Shown here one piece after another: positions 16,763-25,387 of a DNA stretch of 64,000 nucleotides. The DNA comes from Phycisphaerae bacterium. GTDB lineage: Bacteria > Planctomycetota > Phycisphaerae > Phycisphaerales > UBA1924. Each line of letters begins with the position of its first letter. Positions within the stretch are counted from its first letter, which is position 1. The notes beneath the pieces are model-generated. The model saw only the letters and a program-made list of their open reading frames with translations, was not told the DNA's origin and ran no database searches. Position numbers and translations under genes: made by a program. The stretch lies in NCBI GenBank assembly GCA_022180725.1, contig BQMO01000015.1:1-64000 (forward strand), written 5' to 3'.

Positions 16763-17047
16763 ATGAACATCAAGACGATCGTGATCGAAGGCCACGAGAG
16801 GGACGTCAAGATCGGCCGCACCGAACGCGGCGCTGAAGTGACCATCGAACAGAACACCCGCCACGCGGGCAGGCAGGACATCTGCATCGCCCACATCGCG
16901 CGCGACGAGGACCGCGATGCCCGCTACGCCAAGGCGGTCGAGGTCGCCAAGGTCGTCTATGGGACAGACCGCCGCGGCCGCGCCGCTGCCACCAACTCGA
17001 TGATCCACGACGTCCTCAACGAGATGGAGCGCGTCGCCGGTTGCTAG
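16763..17047 (+). CDS. Small phage protein of unknown function (94 aa)
   Basis: The 94-aa product starts MNIKTIVIEGHERDVKIGRT, with AAGGAG ten bases before the ATG. It contains two strand segments then a helix (DARYAKAVEVAKVVYG). No family recognised. It is followed by 87 bp of non-coding DNA before the next gene. Confidence 0.66.
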   Translation: MNIKTIVIEGHERDVKIGRTERGAEVTIEQNTRHAGRQDICIAHIARDEDRDARYAKAVEVAKVVYGTDRRGRAAATNSMIHDVLNEMERVAGC

Positions 17048-17134
17048 CCGCGAGGCGGCGCAGGGAACCGCGCCGGCCCCGATTCCCCGCCGCAGCGTGC
17101 GGCGGGATTCCGCACCCCTGGTTTGGAGAATCGC

Positions 17135-17575
17135 ATGAGTACGAAGACCAAGAAGCCCCGCACCCCGAAGATGTCCAAGAGCGCCGCCCGCGCCGAAGGC
17201 GCGGCCAAGACCGAGCGCCTCCGCAAGGCCGCGCTCGCCGAGATCAAGGACCGGCTGGACGGCAAGCCCGTCGATCCCGCGAAGGCCAAGGGAGGCAAGA
17301 CCACGAAGACACCCAAGGCCCCCAAGGAGAAGAAGCCCAAGCGCGTCAGCGCCTTGGACGCCGCGGCGCAGGTCATCGCGGGCGCGAAGGTCCCCATGCG
17401 GGCCAAGGAGATGATCGCGGAGATGGAGGCCAAGGGCCTCTGGAAGAGCCCCGGCGGGAAGACCCCCGAGGCCACGCTCTACGCCGCGATCATCCGCGAG
17501 ATCGCCGCCAAGGGCGAGAAGGCCCGCTTCCGCAAGCACGACAAGGGCCAGTTTGTGGCCGGGAAGGGGGCCTGA
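17135..17575 (+). CDS. Lys-rich protein with HARE-HTH-like domain
   Basis: The 146-aa protein starts at ATG 17135 (GGAG six bases upstream). The first 70 residues are very Lys/Ala-rich. From about residue 72 it reads [64 protein letters not shown]. This is the typical layout of the HARE-HTH (HB1/ASXL) winged-helix domain, found in chromatin and DNA-modification systems and predicted to bind DNA. Here it may be a phage nucleoid or transcription protein. Confidence 0.75.
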   Translation: MSTKTKKPRTPKMSKSAARAEGAAKTERLRKAALAEIKDRLDGKPVDPAKAKGGKTTKTPKAPKEKKPKRVSALDAAAQVIAGAKVPMRAKEMIAEMEAKGLWKSPGGKTPEATLYAAIIREIAAKGEKARFRKHDKGQFVAGKGA

Positions 17576-17578
17576 CCC

Positions 17579-17887
17579 ATGCTCACGGTCAAGAAGTTGT
17601 TCGAGGCAATGCAGGGACTCAACCCCGATGCCCAGGTCGTCGTCGGCATCATCGACGGCCCCCGGTTCAACGCGGCCTACGCGGAGCAGCAGGTCTGCGG
17701 GACGGCGGATGTCGACGAAGACCACCGCATCACGCTGCGCGACTCGACCGCGCCGGCCCTCTACCTCTGCTGCTACGAGCAGCCGCGTCCGTGGGAAGGG
17801 CAGCAGCCCACCATCAACCCCGACGGCACCGCAACCTTGCGGCACGACCCCGAGAACAACAACCCCAATCCGGGAAAGGAGTCCTGA
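17579..17887 (+). CDS. Small phage protein of unknown function (102 aa)
   Basis: The 102-aa product starts MLTVKKLFEAMQGLNPDAQV, resembling small regulatory or DNA-metabolism accessory phage proteins that begin with a short helix and a strand. It has acidic and Pro-rich segments toward the C terminus. Its start codon follows the upstream stop in the junction TGACCCATG, with the ribosome-binding purines inside the upstream gene. Confidence 0.68.
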   Translation: MLTVKKLFEAMQGLNPDAQVVVGIIDGPRFNAAYAEQQVCGTADVDEDHRITLRDSTAPALYLCCYEQPRPWEGQQPTINPDGTATLRHDPENNNPNPGKES

Positions 17888-17890
17888 CCC

Positions 17891-18127
17891 ATGAAGATCG
17901 CAGACGTTCAGGTCGGGGGCCTCTACATCGCCAAGGTCTCGGGCGTGCTCACCACGGTGCGCGTGCTCGCGATCCGCGAGGTCCCGCCCGCCTGGCACAA
18001 CCCCAACAGCGCCCGCTGGCGCACCCGCATCGACGTGGTCAACGAGCGCACCGGGCGCAAGACCACCTTCTCGTCCGCAGCCAAGTTGCGCCGGCCCGCG
18101 CAGGCCGCCGCAGGAAAGGAGCATTGA
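17891..18127 (+). CDS. Small beta-rich phage protein (78 aa)
   Basis: The 78-aa product starts MKIADVQVGGLYIAKVSGVL and is mostly strands, ending in a basic, Ala-rich tail. The pattern VGGLYIAKVSG...TVRVLAI suggests a small SH3-like barrel, perhaps nucleic-acid binding; not proven. The junctions on both sides are the TGACCCATG type. Confidence 0.66.
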   Translation: MKIADVQVGGLYIAKVSGVLTTVRVLAIREVPPAWHNPNSARWRTRIDVVNERTGRKTTFSSAAKLRRPAQAAAGKEH

Positions 18128-18130
18128 CCC

Positions 18131-18805
18131 ATGACACGCGATCAACTCGAGAACCACCTCCACGCGCTGCTGACCAGCGCTGCACATGACTTCCCGCACT
18201 CCCCGCGGCCGCAGGGGACATTCGTGGCCAACTCGCCACGCGCTGGTCTCTCCGGCATGCGGGTGGTCACGCCCGACGGAACGACCTTCTACCTGGCCGT
18301 CCTCGGCATCGACGCCTTCGAAGACGAGGAGCCGGGTGCCGGGCCCGGCCCCGGCACCAACGCCCTCCGCGCCGCGGCGATGGCGCTGCTCGACGCTCGG
18401 GATGCCGAGATGCTCACCGAGGAGGAATGGGAGGGACTGGCGCGGGCGGTCGATCCACCGGCACTGCTGCCCGAAGGTGCCATCCACCGGTTTGTCTACG
18501 ATCCCGCCGAAGGCCTCGTCCGCGTGGTCGAAGCGGGTGGGAAGACGCTCCTGCGGCAGAGCGCCATCCCCGACGCTCTCGCCGCCGTGGCCGAGTTCGC
18601 CCAGTCCCGGACCGAACCGTTCTTCATCGAGGGAGCACGTCAGGCCGAAGGCTTCCAGTTCGGCCGGAACGACGTTGAGGCCGCCTGCGAGTTCATGGTC
18701 CATCTCGGTCTCCTTGCGCGCGAGGCCGACGGTTCGTACAGCGCGCACGGAGAGGACATCGCTGACAAGGCGCTCGCCGCCATGAACGCGCTGCCCCAAG
18801 CCTGA
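18131..18805 (+). CDS. Phage protein of unknown function (224 aa)
   Basis: Last of the five rightward genes. The 224-aa product starts MTRDQLENHLHALLTSAAHD. It is acidic, with a Gly/Pro-rich hinge (EPGAGPGPGTNAL) near residue 72 and a helical C-terminal third that resembles a winged-helix arrangement (DVEAACEFMVHLGLLAREAD). No family recognised. It ends 5 bp before the convergent methyltransferase gene. Confidence 0.68.
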   Translation: MTRDQLENHLHALLTSAAHDFPHSPRPQGTFVANSPRAGLSGMRVVTPDGTTFYLAVLGIDAFEDEEPGAGPGPGTNALRAAAMALLDARDAEMLTEEEWEGLARAVDPPALLPEGAIHRFVYDPAEGLVRVVEAGGKTLLRQSAIPDALAAVAEFAQSRTEPFFIEGARQAEGFQFGRNDVEAACEFMVHLGLLAREADGSYSAHGEDIADKALAAMNALPQA

Positions 18806-18810
18806 GCGGA

Positions 18811-20193
18811 TCACGAGCCGCTCCCCTCCGCCGCGACGACCGTCGCGGCTTTCTCTTCGGCCACAGCCCCCACGGCGTTCGAGCCCAGCCGCTCCGCCTT
18901 CCGGCCCGTGAACTTCTCCCACCGCTGCACGATGACATCGCAGTAGAGCGCGTCGAGCTCCATAAGGAACGCCCGGCGCCCGGTCATCTCCGCGCCGATG
19001 AGCGTGGAGCCGGAGCCGCCGAAGAGGTCGAGCACGTTCTCGCCCGGCCGCGACGAGAACTCGATCGCCCGCCGCGCGAGTTCGACGGGTTTCTCGGTGA
19101 GGTGGACCATGCTCTGCGGGTTGACCTTCTTGATGGACCACGTATCCGGCACGTTCGCGGGGCCGAAGAAGCGGTGGGCCGCGCCCTCTTTCCAGCCGTA
19201 GAAGCACCACTCGTGGTTGCCCATGAAGTCCTTGCGGGTGAGGACCGGGTGCTCCTTGATCCAGATGATCGCCTGCGCGAAGTAGAGCTCGCACCGCTTG
19301 AGCACGGGCGGGTAGTTCCCGCAGTTGGCGTAGCCGCCCCAGATGTAGAACGTGCCGCCGGGGATCAGCACGCGGGTGATGTTCCCGAACCACGCGGCGA
19401 GCAGCCGGTCGAACTCGTCGTCGGACACGAAGTCGTTAGCCAGGGGGCGGTCCTTGGCGCGGAGCTTCTTATGCGTGGCGCGGCTCTTCTCGGGGTAGCG
19501 GTTGAGGTCGGCGCTCTGCTGGTCGTGCTGGTCGGATTTGCCCGGCAGGGCGAAGGAACTCAGGCCGGCGACGATCGCGTTGTTCGAGCGGGGCTCAACT
19601 TTCACGTTGTACGGCGGGTCCGTGTTCACGAGGTGGATCGGCTGGCCATCGAGCAGGCGGTCCAGGTCCGCGGGCTTGCTGCTGTCTCCACACATGAGAC
19701 GGTGATTGCCGAGCGCCCAGACGTCGCCCGGCACCGTCGTCGCGGCGTCCGGTGGCGCCGGCACCTCGTCGGGGTCGGTGAGGCCTTCGTTGCCCGCGGG
19801 AGCCATGATCGCTGCGAGGTCCTCGGCGCTGAAGCCGAGCACCGCCAGGTCGAAGTCCACGCCCTTGAGGTCGGCGAGCTCGATGGGCAGGAGTTCCATG
19901 TCCCATGCCGTGAGCGACGCGACCTTGTTGTCGGCGATGCGGAGCGCCTTGACCTGATCGGGCGTCAGATCATCGGCGCGGATGGTCGGCACCTCCCTGA
20001 GCCCGAGCTTCCGCGCGGCGCGAAGGCGTGTGTGCCCGGCGATGATGACACCGTCGGCGTCGATGAGAATCGGAATCTTGAAGCCAAACGCCTCGATGCT
20101 CTTGGCCACCGCATCGATGGCGGCGTCGTTGATGGTGCGGGGGTTGCGGTCGTACTCCTTGACCGCGTCGATGGGGAGCATCTCGATGTTCAC
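18811..20193 (-). CDS. ParB-domain DNA amino-methyltransferase fusion
   Basis: The 460-aa protein starts at GTG 20193 (GGAG upstream). An N-terminal ParB/Spo0J-like domain carries GHTRLRAARKLG (residues 53-64). It is followed by a DNA N4/N6 methyltransferase domain with motif IV DPPY (192-195) and, near the C terminus, motif I DLFGGSGSTLIGAE. DPPY before the SAM motif means beta-class order. No restriction enzyme lies beside it, so it is likely an orphan phage methyltransferase that protects phage DNA or modifies regulation. Such fusions are common in prophages. Confidence 0.9.
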   Translation of the reverse strand: MNIEMLPIDAVKEYDRNPRTINDAAIDAVAKSIEAFGFKIPILIDADGVIIAGHTRLRAARKLGLREVPTIRADDLTPDQVKALRIADNKVASLTAWDMELLPIELADLKGVDFDLAVLGFSAEDLAAIMAPAGNEGLTDPDEVPAPPDAATTVPGDVWALGNHRLMCGDSSKPADLDRLLDGQPIHLVNTDPPYNVKVEPRSNNAIVAGLSSFALPGKSDQHDQQSADLNRYPEKSRATHKKLRAKDRPLANDFVSDDEFDRLLAAWFGNITRVLIPGGTFYIWGGYANCGNYPPVLKRCELYFAQAIIWIKEHPVLTRKDFMGNHEWCFYGWKEGAAHRFFGPANVPDTWSIKKVNPQSMVHLTEKPVELARRAIEFSSRPGENVLDLFGGSGSTLIGAEMTGRRAFLMELDALYCDVIVQRWEKFTGRKAERLGSNAVGAVAEEKAATVVAAEGSGS

Positions 20194-20739
20194 AGCGATC
20201 TCCGTTGTTGACGCGGCATGACATCGCGCCGCGCGGGAGGCGTGGTGGCCCGCCGCGGCGCGGCAGGTCCGGGGATCGCTGGCTCGATGGATCGCTCGGG
20301 CTAACGGGCCCGTCCGGGCGGATTGGCCGCCAAGGGCGCGACTACCCGTTGGCCACGGGTTCGCCCACGTTGGCCCACGTCGCGTTCCTGGCGCGGAGGC
20401 GTACCTCCCCCGCCAAGCGGGCCGCCCCGCCGCCGGACGCGCGAAACAAACTCTGTCGCCAAGCGCGGCTGTTCCCGCGGGCGTAGCAACGCGTCCTGGC
20501 CCGGGAAGTACCTACCGACCCCCTCACCCCCGCCGTTAGGCTTCGGGCTGTTGGGCTCGTGGTAGGCGCTCCCTGGCACGCGACCTGCATGGGCGCGGTG
20601 GGGCGGGAGGGGGGAAGTACATGATTGAAGAGAGAGATCTTTCAATCTTTCAATACCTCCCTTATGCCCGTGTCCGAGCCCGCGCGTACGTGCTCCGCGT
20701 GCGCGCGCGGTGAATGGGTGAAAGATTGCAAGATTCCGT
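20194..20739. other. Non-coding region between methyltransferase and PrimPol genes
   Basis: About 546 bp without a convincing gene. Most of it is very GC-rich. Near 20620-20660 is a purine/AT-rich stretch unlike its surroundings, carrying a tandem ATTGAAAG repeat (read on the minus strand). One arm of a long inverted repeat falls in this stretch and its partner lies 68 bp away. This could be a promoter/operator region, a replication origin, or a structured RNA; nothing fixes which. A 93-codon open frame at 20205-20486 looks non-coding. Confidence 0.5.
20637..20734. repeat. 15-bp inverted repeat (14/15) with 68-bp spacer
   Basis: GAAAGATTGAAAGAT on the minus strand (20637-20651) and GAAAGATTGCAAGAT on the plus strand (20720-20734) differ at one base. 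The spacer contains smaller GC-rich palindromic segments. The left arm also holds the tandem unit ATTGAAAG twice. The arms lie just downstream of the PrimPol gene stop. Confidence 0.6.
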
Positions 20740-22917
20740 TCAGGGCAGCGCATACACCACCTTCGGCCGCGTCGCGGAGGTCTCCTCCTCCTGCCGCAAC
20801 TGCTGGGTTTCCACGAGGTTGTCGATCACTTCCTGCCGCTCCCGCTGGGTCAGCCACTGCGTCTTGCGGCAGAGTTCACTGCGGGAGATCCTTCCACCCG
20901 CCTTGCGCACCACCCGGACCACTCGCTTCTGCCTCGCGTCGAAGACGCCGTCGGCGACCCACTCGTGGGCGATGTAGAGCATCCGCCGCGTCAGGTATGA
21001 CGACAGGTCGCACGCCCATCGGGCGGCGTCCTCGTCGATGACCGGCTTCTGGGCGTTGGCGGAGCAGGCGTAGATGAGGGCGAGCCGGCACGCCTTCTCC
21101 TCTGCCCGCGCCCACAGCGACCGCCCGCTTTCGTCAGGCTTGCCGAGCTCGGCGTCCACCAATACCGCGAGCGCATCGAACACCGCCCCCGCCTCCGGTG
21201 TGGCCTGGACCACGATCGGCTGGGGGTGTTCGGGCGCGAGATTGCCACCCGGCTTGAACGATCCCCACCAAGCGGCCGCCTGCTTGATCGCGTCGGGGAC
21301 GGCAGTTGCCCGGGCGCGCTGCCGCGCCGGCGTCTCGGCCGATTCGAACACCAACAGCCGGGCGATGAACCCGTCGCTGAGGCTGTCGGCGGTGAGCGAC
21401 TCGAAGAAGTGCTCGGGTACGGTGGTGCCGTAGACGCTTACGCACGGCTGATCGACCACCTTGTTCCGCTTCTTGTCGGCATACGCCTTGCCCCGGAACA
21501 CGGTGTCGGCGCTCGAGTAGAGCTTCATGAGCGCCGTCAGCACGTTGAACAGGTGCGGGGCCTTCTTTGGGTCGCCGATCGTGCGGAGGAAGCGACCGAA
21601 CTCGTCGATCTGGAACAGGATCGCCGGCTCGGCCTCGACGGCGGTGACGAGCCCGGCGTCCGATGCCAGATCCTCGTTCCCCTCGTGCTCGACCATGTCG
21701 GCGGCGAAAAGGATGTTCTTGTTGACCTTGCGGGCGTTGTCTTTGCCCGCCCCGGAGGGCGCGACGCCGACGCAGTAGACGTTGGTGCGGTTGCCGCGCT
21801 CGTCGCGCACCTTGCGGGCCGCGAGCACGGCCTGGAGGCAGATTCCCGCCGCCAACGCCAGCACGGGCTGCGGCCGCGTGGCGGTTGCCAGGTTGTGCGC
21901 GATGACCTGCTCGATGAGGCCGGGCACACCAAGCAGATGATCGGGAAACGGGCCGGGGTCGGCCGGGCGCTCGGATCGGGGCCGCTCGCCGGGAGCGCGG
22001 CGGCGCTCGGGATCAAACCCCGAGAGGTCCACGTCACTGGCCTCGACGGGCCCCGCGTCGCGCAGCCAGCCGTGCGGGCGGTCATGGGGCTTACTCGACG
22101 CGTCGCCGACCTTGTGCTGCAGTTCCTTCTCCGACCACGGCGGCTGGCAGCGCGGGTTGTACCGGTCCCACAGGAGGCCGAACGCGGTCTCCGCGTCGAG
22201 TCCGAACCCGTGCACCATCGCGGTGGCGGCGGCGTAGGTCTGGCTGTGCCCGCCGGAGCCGGAGATCGCCGGCGGGATGCGGTCCAGGTACGCCTCGGCG
22301 CGCCGCAGGACGGCGTCTGGGGCGGCAACGGGTCTCGCCACCCCGTGTCGCGAGGTCGGTCGCGCTGGCGGGAGCGCATCACCATGTCGCTGCTTCCTCA
22401 CCGCCTCGGCCAGGGCCGCGACCGCCGCGTCGAGCGTCTCGGCATCCACCACGGCGGGCTCGCCCTCGAGCGGGTCGTACGTCTCCCCGCTGGGGTGGAT
22501 GCTCGGGCCGACGACCGTCTGCGCACCGGTGCTGCGCAGCTCGACGATCATCTTCTTCGACGCCGGGTCCTGGTGCTTGCGGGTCTTCGTTCCCTTGCTG
22601 ACATACCACCAGTGCGACAACGGCTTGCCGGGCCGCCCCGACTTCGTGTCCGTCGGTGGCAGGAACGTCGGCGCGAGCGCCACCGCCTCCTCGCAGTCCA
22701 GGTCCACGTCCACCAGCCAGCCGCTCGGCTCGCCGAGCAGCACGCCGATGTTCCCCATGCCGTTGAAGTGCTGGGGCAGGTCGGCGTCGGCCAGACGCAT
22801 GTCCGTCCATCCCTTGAGCACGGGCACCTTTGTCCCCGCGGGCACGGGGATCGGCGCGTAGCCGCGCGCGAGGTACCACCGCGCCGCGTCGAGCAGGTTG
22901 GACGGCCCGCCGCTCAT
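20740..22917 (-). CDS. Primase-polymerase / helicase (PrimPol-DUF3987)
   Basis: The 725-aa replication protein has an N-terminal bifunctional primase/polymerase (PrimPol, archaeo-eukaryotic primase fold) domain. The metal-binding motif VDVDLD lies at residues 69-74 and the later His motif is SHWWY near 101-105. The middle region (about 330-560) matches the DUF3987 helicase-like ATPase with GVAPSGAGKDNAR as P-loop and FQIDEFGRFL as acidic motif. A C-terminal winged helix follows. It would prime and unwind DNA at the phage origin. Confidence 0.87.
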   Translation of the reverse strand: MSGGPSNLLDAARWYLARGYAPIPVPAGTKVPVLKGWTDMRLADADLPQHFNGMGNIGVLLGEPSGWLVDVDLDCEEAVALAPTFLPPTDTKSGRPGKPLSHWWYVSKGTKTRKHQDPASKKMIVELRSTGAQTVVGPSIHPSGETYDPLEGEPAVVDAETLDAAVAALAEAVRKQRHGDALPPARPTSRHGVARPVAAPDAVLRRAEAYLDRIPPAISGSGGHSQTYAAATAMVHGFGLDAETAFGLLWDRYNPRCQPPWSEKELQHKVGDASSKPHDRPHGWLRDAGPVEASDVDLSGFDPERRRAPGERPRSERPADPGPFPDHLLGVPGLIEQVIAHNLATATRPQPVLALAAGICLQAVLAARKVRDERGNRTNVYCVGVAPSGAGKDNARKVNKNILFAADMVEHEGNEDLASDAGLVTAVEAEPAILFQIDEFGRFLRTIGDPKKAPHLFNVLTALMKLYSSADTVFRGKAYADKKRNKVVDQPCVSVYGTTVPEHFFESLTADSLSDGFIARLLVFESAETPARQRARATAVPDAIKQAAAWWGSFKPGGNLAPEHPQPIVVQATPEAGAVFDALAVLVDAELGKPDESGRSLWARAEEKACRLALIYACSANAQKPVIDEDAARWACDLSSYLTRRMLYIAHEWVADGVFDARQKRVVRVVRKAGGRISRSELCRKTQWLTQRERQEVIDNLVETQQLRQEEETSATRPKVVYALP

Positions 22918-22920
22918 CGC

Positions 22921-23313
22921 TTACTCGTCGTCCCCCTTCGCCTTGACGCCGGCGCCCATGATCTTCAGCATCTGCGCCGCTTGCTCGCGGTCCTTCTTGC
23001 TCGCGCGGTAGTCGAGCAGGCGGTCGAGGTCCACGACGGGCTTCACCGCGTACTCGAAGCTGTGCTCGCTCCCGGCCAGTCCCAGGGCGTGTGCGATCGC
23101 CTGCGTGCAGCGGCTGGAGCGGTGCGTTCCCGCCGCCGCGAGCAGCAGCGGAACCTCGGCCCGGGTCTGGCCGTGGTACATAAGGCCGCCGACACTGCGG
23201 GCAAGCAGTGACCCGACGCCCTTCGCGTCGTTCTTGTCAATGGAAGCCGAGGCCACATGCCGGCCCAGCAACCGTCCGTCCTTGTCCGTCTCCTCGATGG
23301 TGGTCGTGATCAT
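22921..23313 (-). CDS. Phage replication-module protein of unknown function (130 aa)
   Basis: The 130-aa product starts MITTTIEETDKDGRLLGRHV and is mainly helical after residue 30. No motif recognised. It lies between the SF2 helicase and PrimPol genes, with AGGAG six bases before its ATG, so it is probably part of the replication complex. Confidence 0.66.
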   Translation of the reverse strand: MITTTIEETDKDGRLLGRHVASASIDKNDAKGVGSLLARSVGGLMYHGQTRAEVPLLLAAAGTHRSSRCTQAIAHALGLAGSEHSFEYAVKPVVDLDRLLDYRASKKDREQAAQMLKIMGAGVKAKGDDE

Positions 23314-23327
23314 CGTGAACTCCTGGT

Positions 23328-25019
23328 TCAGAAGGGAATCTCGTCGTCGGGGATGCCGTATGTGGTGCCGACCGGCTCGGGAACTCGCTCGGGCAGGCCG
23401 TCGTCCCCCTCAAGCCGCGCCGGCTTGTCGCCCAGGCGGTGCGACACCACACGCTCGAACTGCTCGCCCGCCTTCTTCTCGACCGTGATGTGCAGCGCCG
23501 GAGCGAGCGCGCCGGCCCGCGCGAATTCGACCGCCTCTTCAGTGCCGCCGGGTAATGGCTCGACCGAGCGTGCCCGCCACCACGCCTCGGCCTTCGTCCG
23601 GGCGTACCCGGTGTGGTCGAAGCAGATCCACTCGCGGAAGTAGCGGTTGAACCCGACCCGGTACTCGACGCGCATCGTCAGCGGCGCGGCGGGGTCGTTC
23701 CGCTTCATGTGGACGTGGTACGTGGTCTCGCTGACGTGGTGCTCTTCGCGCGTCGTCTGGCCCGACAGGATGCCCTCCGTGCTGGCCTGCGCCTCGTGCT
23801 TCTGCTTGTTGGGCTCGGGGAACTGGTGCCCGCACTCCGGGCAGGTCTGGTAGCCCGCCGCGATGAGCGCGTGGCACTGCGGGCATTCCTTCGCCGGCGC
23901 CTCGCCCTCGCCACGGTCATCCGTGGTGACGCGGATGGCATCCACGGGCCCGTGCCGAAGCACGTTGCCGCCGAAGTCGAGCACGAGGCAGTCGGCCTTG
24001 CCGGGGTGCAGCCGGAAGCCCCGGCCGACCATCTGGTAGTACAGGCCGGGCGACATCGTCGGGCGCACCAGCGCGACGCAGTCAATGTGCGGCGCGTCGA
24101 AGCCGGTGGTCAGCACGTTGACGTTGCAGAGGTACTTGAGCGCCCCCGAGCGGAAGCGGTCGAGTATCGCGCTGCGCACGCCTGCGGGCGTATCCCCGGA
24201 CACGAACCCGCACTCGATGCCGTGCCTGGACTTGAGCACCTCCACGATGTGCTGCCCGTGACGGATGCCCGAAGAGAAGATCAGCGTGGCGGTGCGGTCC
24301 TTGGTGTGCTCGACGATCTCGGCGCACGCGCCCTCGACCAGGGCGTCCTTGTCCATCAGGTCCTCGACCTCACTGGCAACGAACTCGCCCGCACGAACGT
24401 GCAGGTCGTCGGTGCTCACCTTCTGCAACCCTGCCTTAGTTCGCAGCGGAGAGAGGAAGCCCTGCACGATCAGCTCGCGGACGCCAACCTCGAAGCAGAC
24501 GTGGTTGAGGATGTTGCCGGGCTCGCAGATCGGGCCAGACTTCATGCGGAAGGGCGTCGCGGTCAGCCCGATGACGCGCACCAGCGGGTTCACGACCTTG
24601 GCGTCGGCGATGAACTGCCGGTACATGCCCTCCCCGTCGGGCGGGATCAGGTGCGCCTCGTCCACGATGAGCAGGTCCACCGGCCCGAGGTCGCACGCCC
24701 GCTGGTAGATGGATTGGATGCCCGCGATGGTGACGGCGTAGCCGAGGTCCTTGCGCTTGAGCCCCGCCGAGTAGATGCCCACGGGCACGTCCGGCGCGAT
24801 GTGCCGGAGCTTGTCGGCCGCCTGCTCCAGCAGTTCCTTGACGTGGGCCAGGATGACCACACGCCCGTTCCACGGCCCGACCGAGTCGCGGCAGATGGTG
24901 GCGATGACGGGCGTCTTGCCGCCCCCAGTGGGAATCACCACGCAGGGGTTGTCGTCGCGGGTCCGCAGGTGCTCGTACACCGCGGCGACGGCTTCAGATT
25001 GGTAGGGTCGGAGGTTCAT
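23328..25019 (-). CDS. SF2 DNA helicase (DEAD/DEAH type)
   Basis: The 563-aa protein has the full SF2 set: Walker A VVIPTGGGKTPVI (about residues 27-39), DEAH-type motif II LLIVDEAHLIPP (about 115-126), motif III GLTATP, and motif VI QMVGRGFR. Two CxxC pairs (CPQCHALI and CPECGHQF) near residue 390-415 form a zinc ribbon. A C-terminal accessory domain of about 140 residues follows. It overlaps the RusA gene (ATGA at 25016-25019), tying it to replication/recombination. Confidence 0.9.
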   Translation of the reverse strand: MNLRPYQSEAVAAVYEHLRTRDDNPCVVIPTGGGKTPVIATICRDSVGPWNGRVVILAHVKELLEQAADKLRHIAPDVPVGIYSAGLKRKDLGYAVTIAGIQSIYQRACDLGPVDLLIVDEAHLIPPDGEGMYRQFIADAKVVNPLVRVIGLTATPFRMKSGPICEPGNILNHVCFEVGVRELIVQGFLSPLRTKAGLQKVSTDDLHVRAGEFVASEVEDLMDKDALVEGACAEIVEHTKDRTATLIFSSGIRHGQHIVEVLKSRHGIECGFVSGDTPAGVRSAILDRFRSGALKYLCNVNVLTTGFDAPHIDCVALVRPTMSPGLYYQMVGRGFRLHPGKADCLVLDFGGNVLRHGPVDAIRVTTDDRGEGEAPAKECPQCHALIAAGYQTCPECGHQFPEPNKQKHEAQASTEGILSGQTTREEHHVSETTYHVHMKRNDPAAPLTMRVEYRVGFNRYFREWICFDHTGYARTKAEAWWRARSVEPLPGGTEEAVEFARAGALAPALHITVEKKAGEQFERVVSHRLGDKPARLEGDDGLPERVPEPVGTTYGIPDDEIPF

Positions 25020-25387
25020 GGTTTGATTCGCGTGATCTCCACCAGCACCTTGCCGCCAGGCGTCACCGGGCCGCGCTCCACTTCCAGCCGATCAATCTGC
25101 GAGTCGTCGCGGTAGGCCCCGCCCTTCGCCAGGGCATCGAGCAGCGCCTTCTGCACGTTGTCCAGGTCGCGCCGGCGGCCGTCGGGTGGGCAAACGGTGA
25201 CGCGCACTGCCAGCCGCCCCTCCATCCGCTCCACCCGCATCGCCGCGAGGGCGGCGCAGACGTCCGTGCGGTAGCGCCGACCCTCGCGGCTGATGACGGT
25301 CCTCGGCCCCACGCGCCGCCAGATGTGGTTGACACTCGGCGGGTACGGGAGCTCGAGGACGCGACCGGATGGGCTTATCGCTTCCAG
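25016..25387 (-). CDS. rusA: RusA-family Holliday junction resolvase, CTG start
   Basis: The sequence LPYPPSVNHIWRR close to the N terminus and the later DLDNVQKALLDAL with DDSQIDRLEVER are the hallmark motifs of RusA resolvases, with the conserved Asp residues in place. Counted from CTG 25387 the product has 123 residues, the normal length. GGGGAG lies nine bases before the CTG, and no ATG, GTG or TTG fits. The enzyme cuts four-way junctions, typically before packaging. It overlaps the DUF669 gene end. Confidence 0.85.
   Translation of the reverse strand: MEAISPSGRVLELPYPPSVNHIWRRVGPRTVISREGRRYRTDVCAALAAMRVERMEGRLAVRVTVCPPDGRRRDLDNVQKALLDALAKGGAYRDDSQIDRLEVERGPVTPGGKVLVEITRIKP

Larger units (their letters stand above)
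17573..18136 (+). repeat. Repeated stop-start junction TGACCCATG (three copies)
   Basis: Three consecutive gene boundaries have the same 9-bp junction: stop TGA, CCC, start ATG (17573-17581, 17885-17893, 18125-18133). Each is preceded by a purine-rich Shine-Dalgarno tract that also encodes the last residues of the upstream protein, and the three proteins end GKGA, GKES and GKEH. This looks like a conserved translational-coupling element. Confidence 0.7.

Noticed and set aside
16286..19393. 1035-codon open frame on the minus strand
   Set aside because: It runs antisense to five well-formed small plus-strand genes and into the methyltransferase gene. Its translation is Gly/Arg-rich without motifs. 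It is a GC-rich shadow.
20205..20486. 93-codon open frame in the gap before PrimPol
   Set aside because: The product is Arg/Pro/Gly-rich with no fold signs and no good ribosome-binding site; treated as non-coding.
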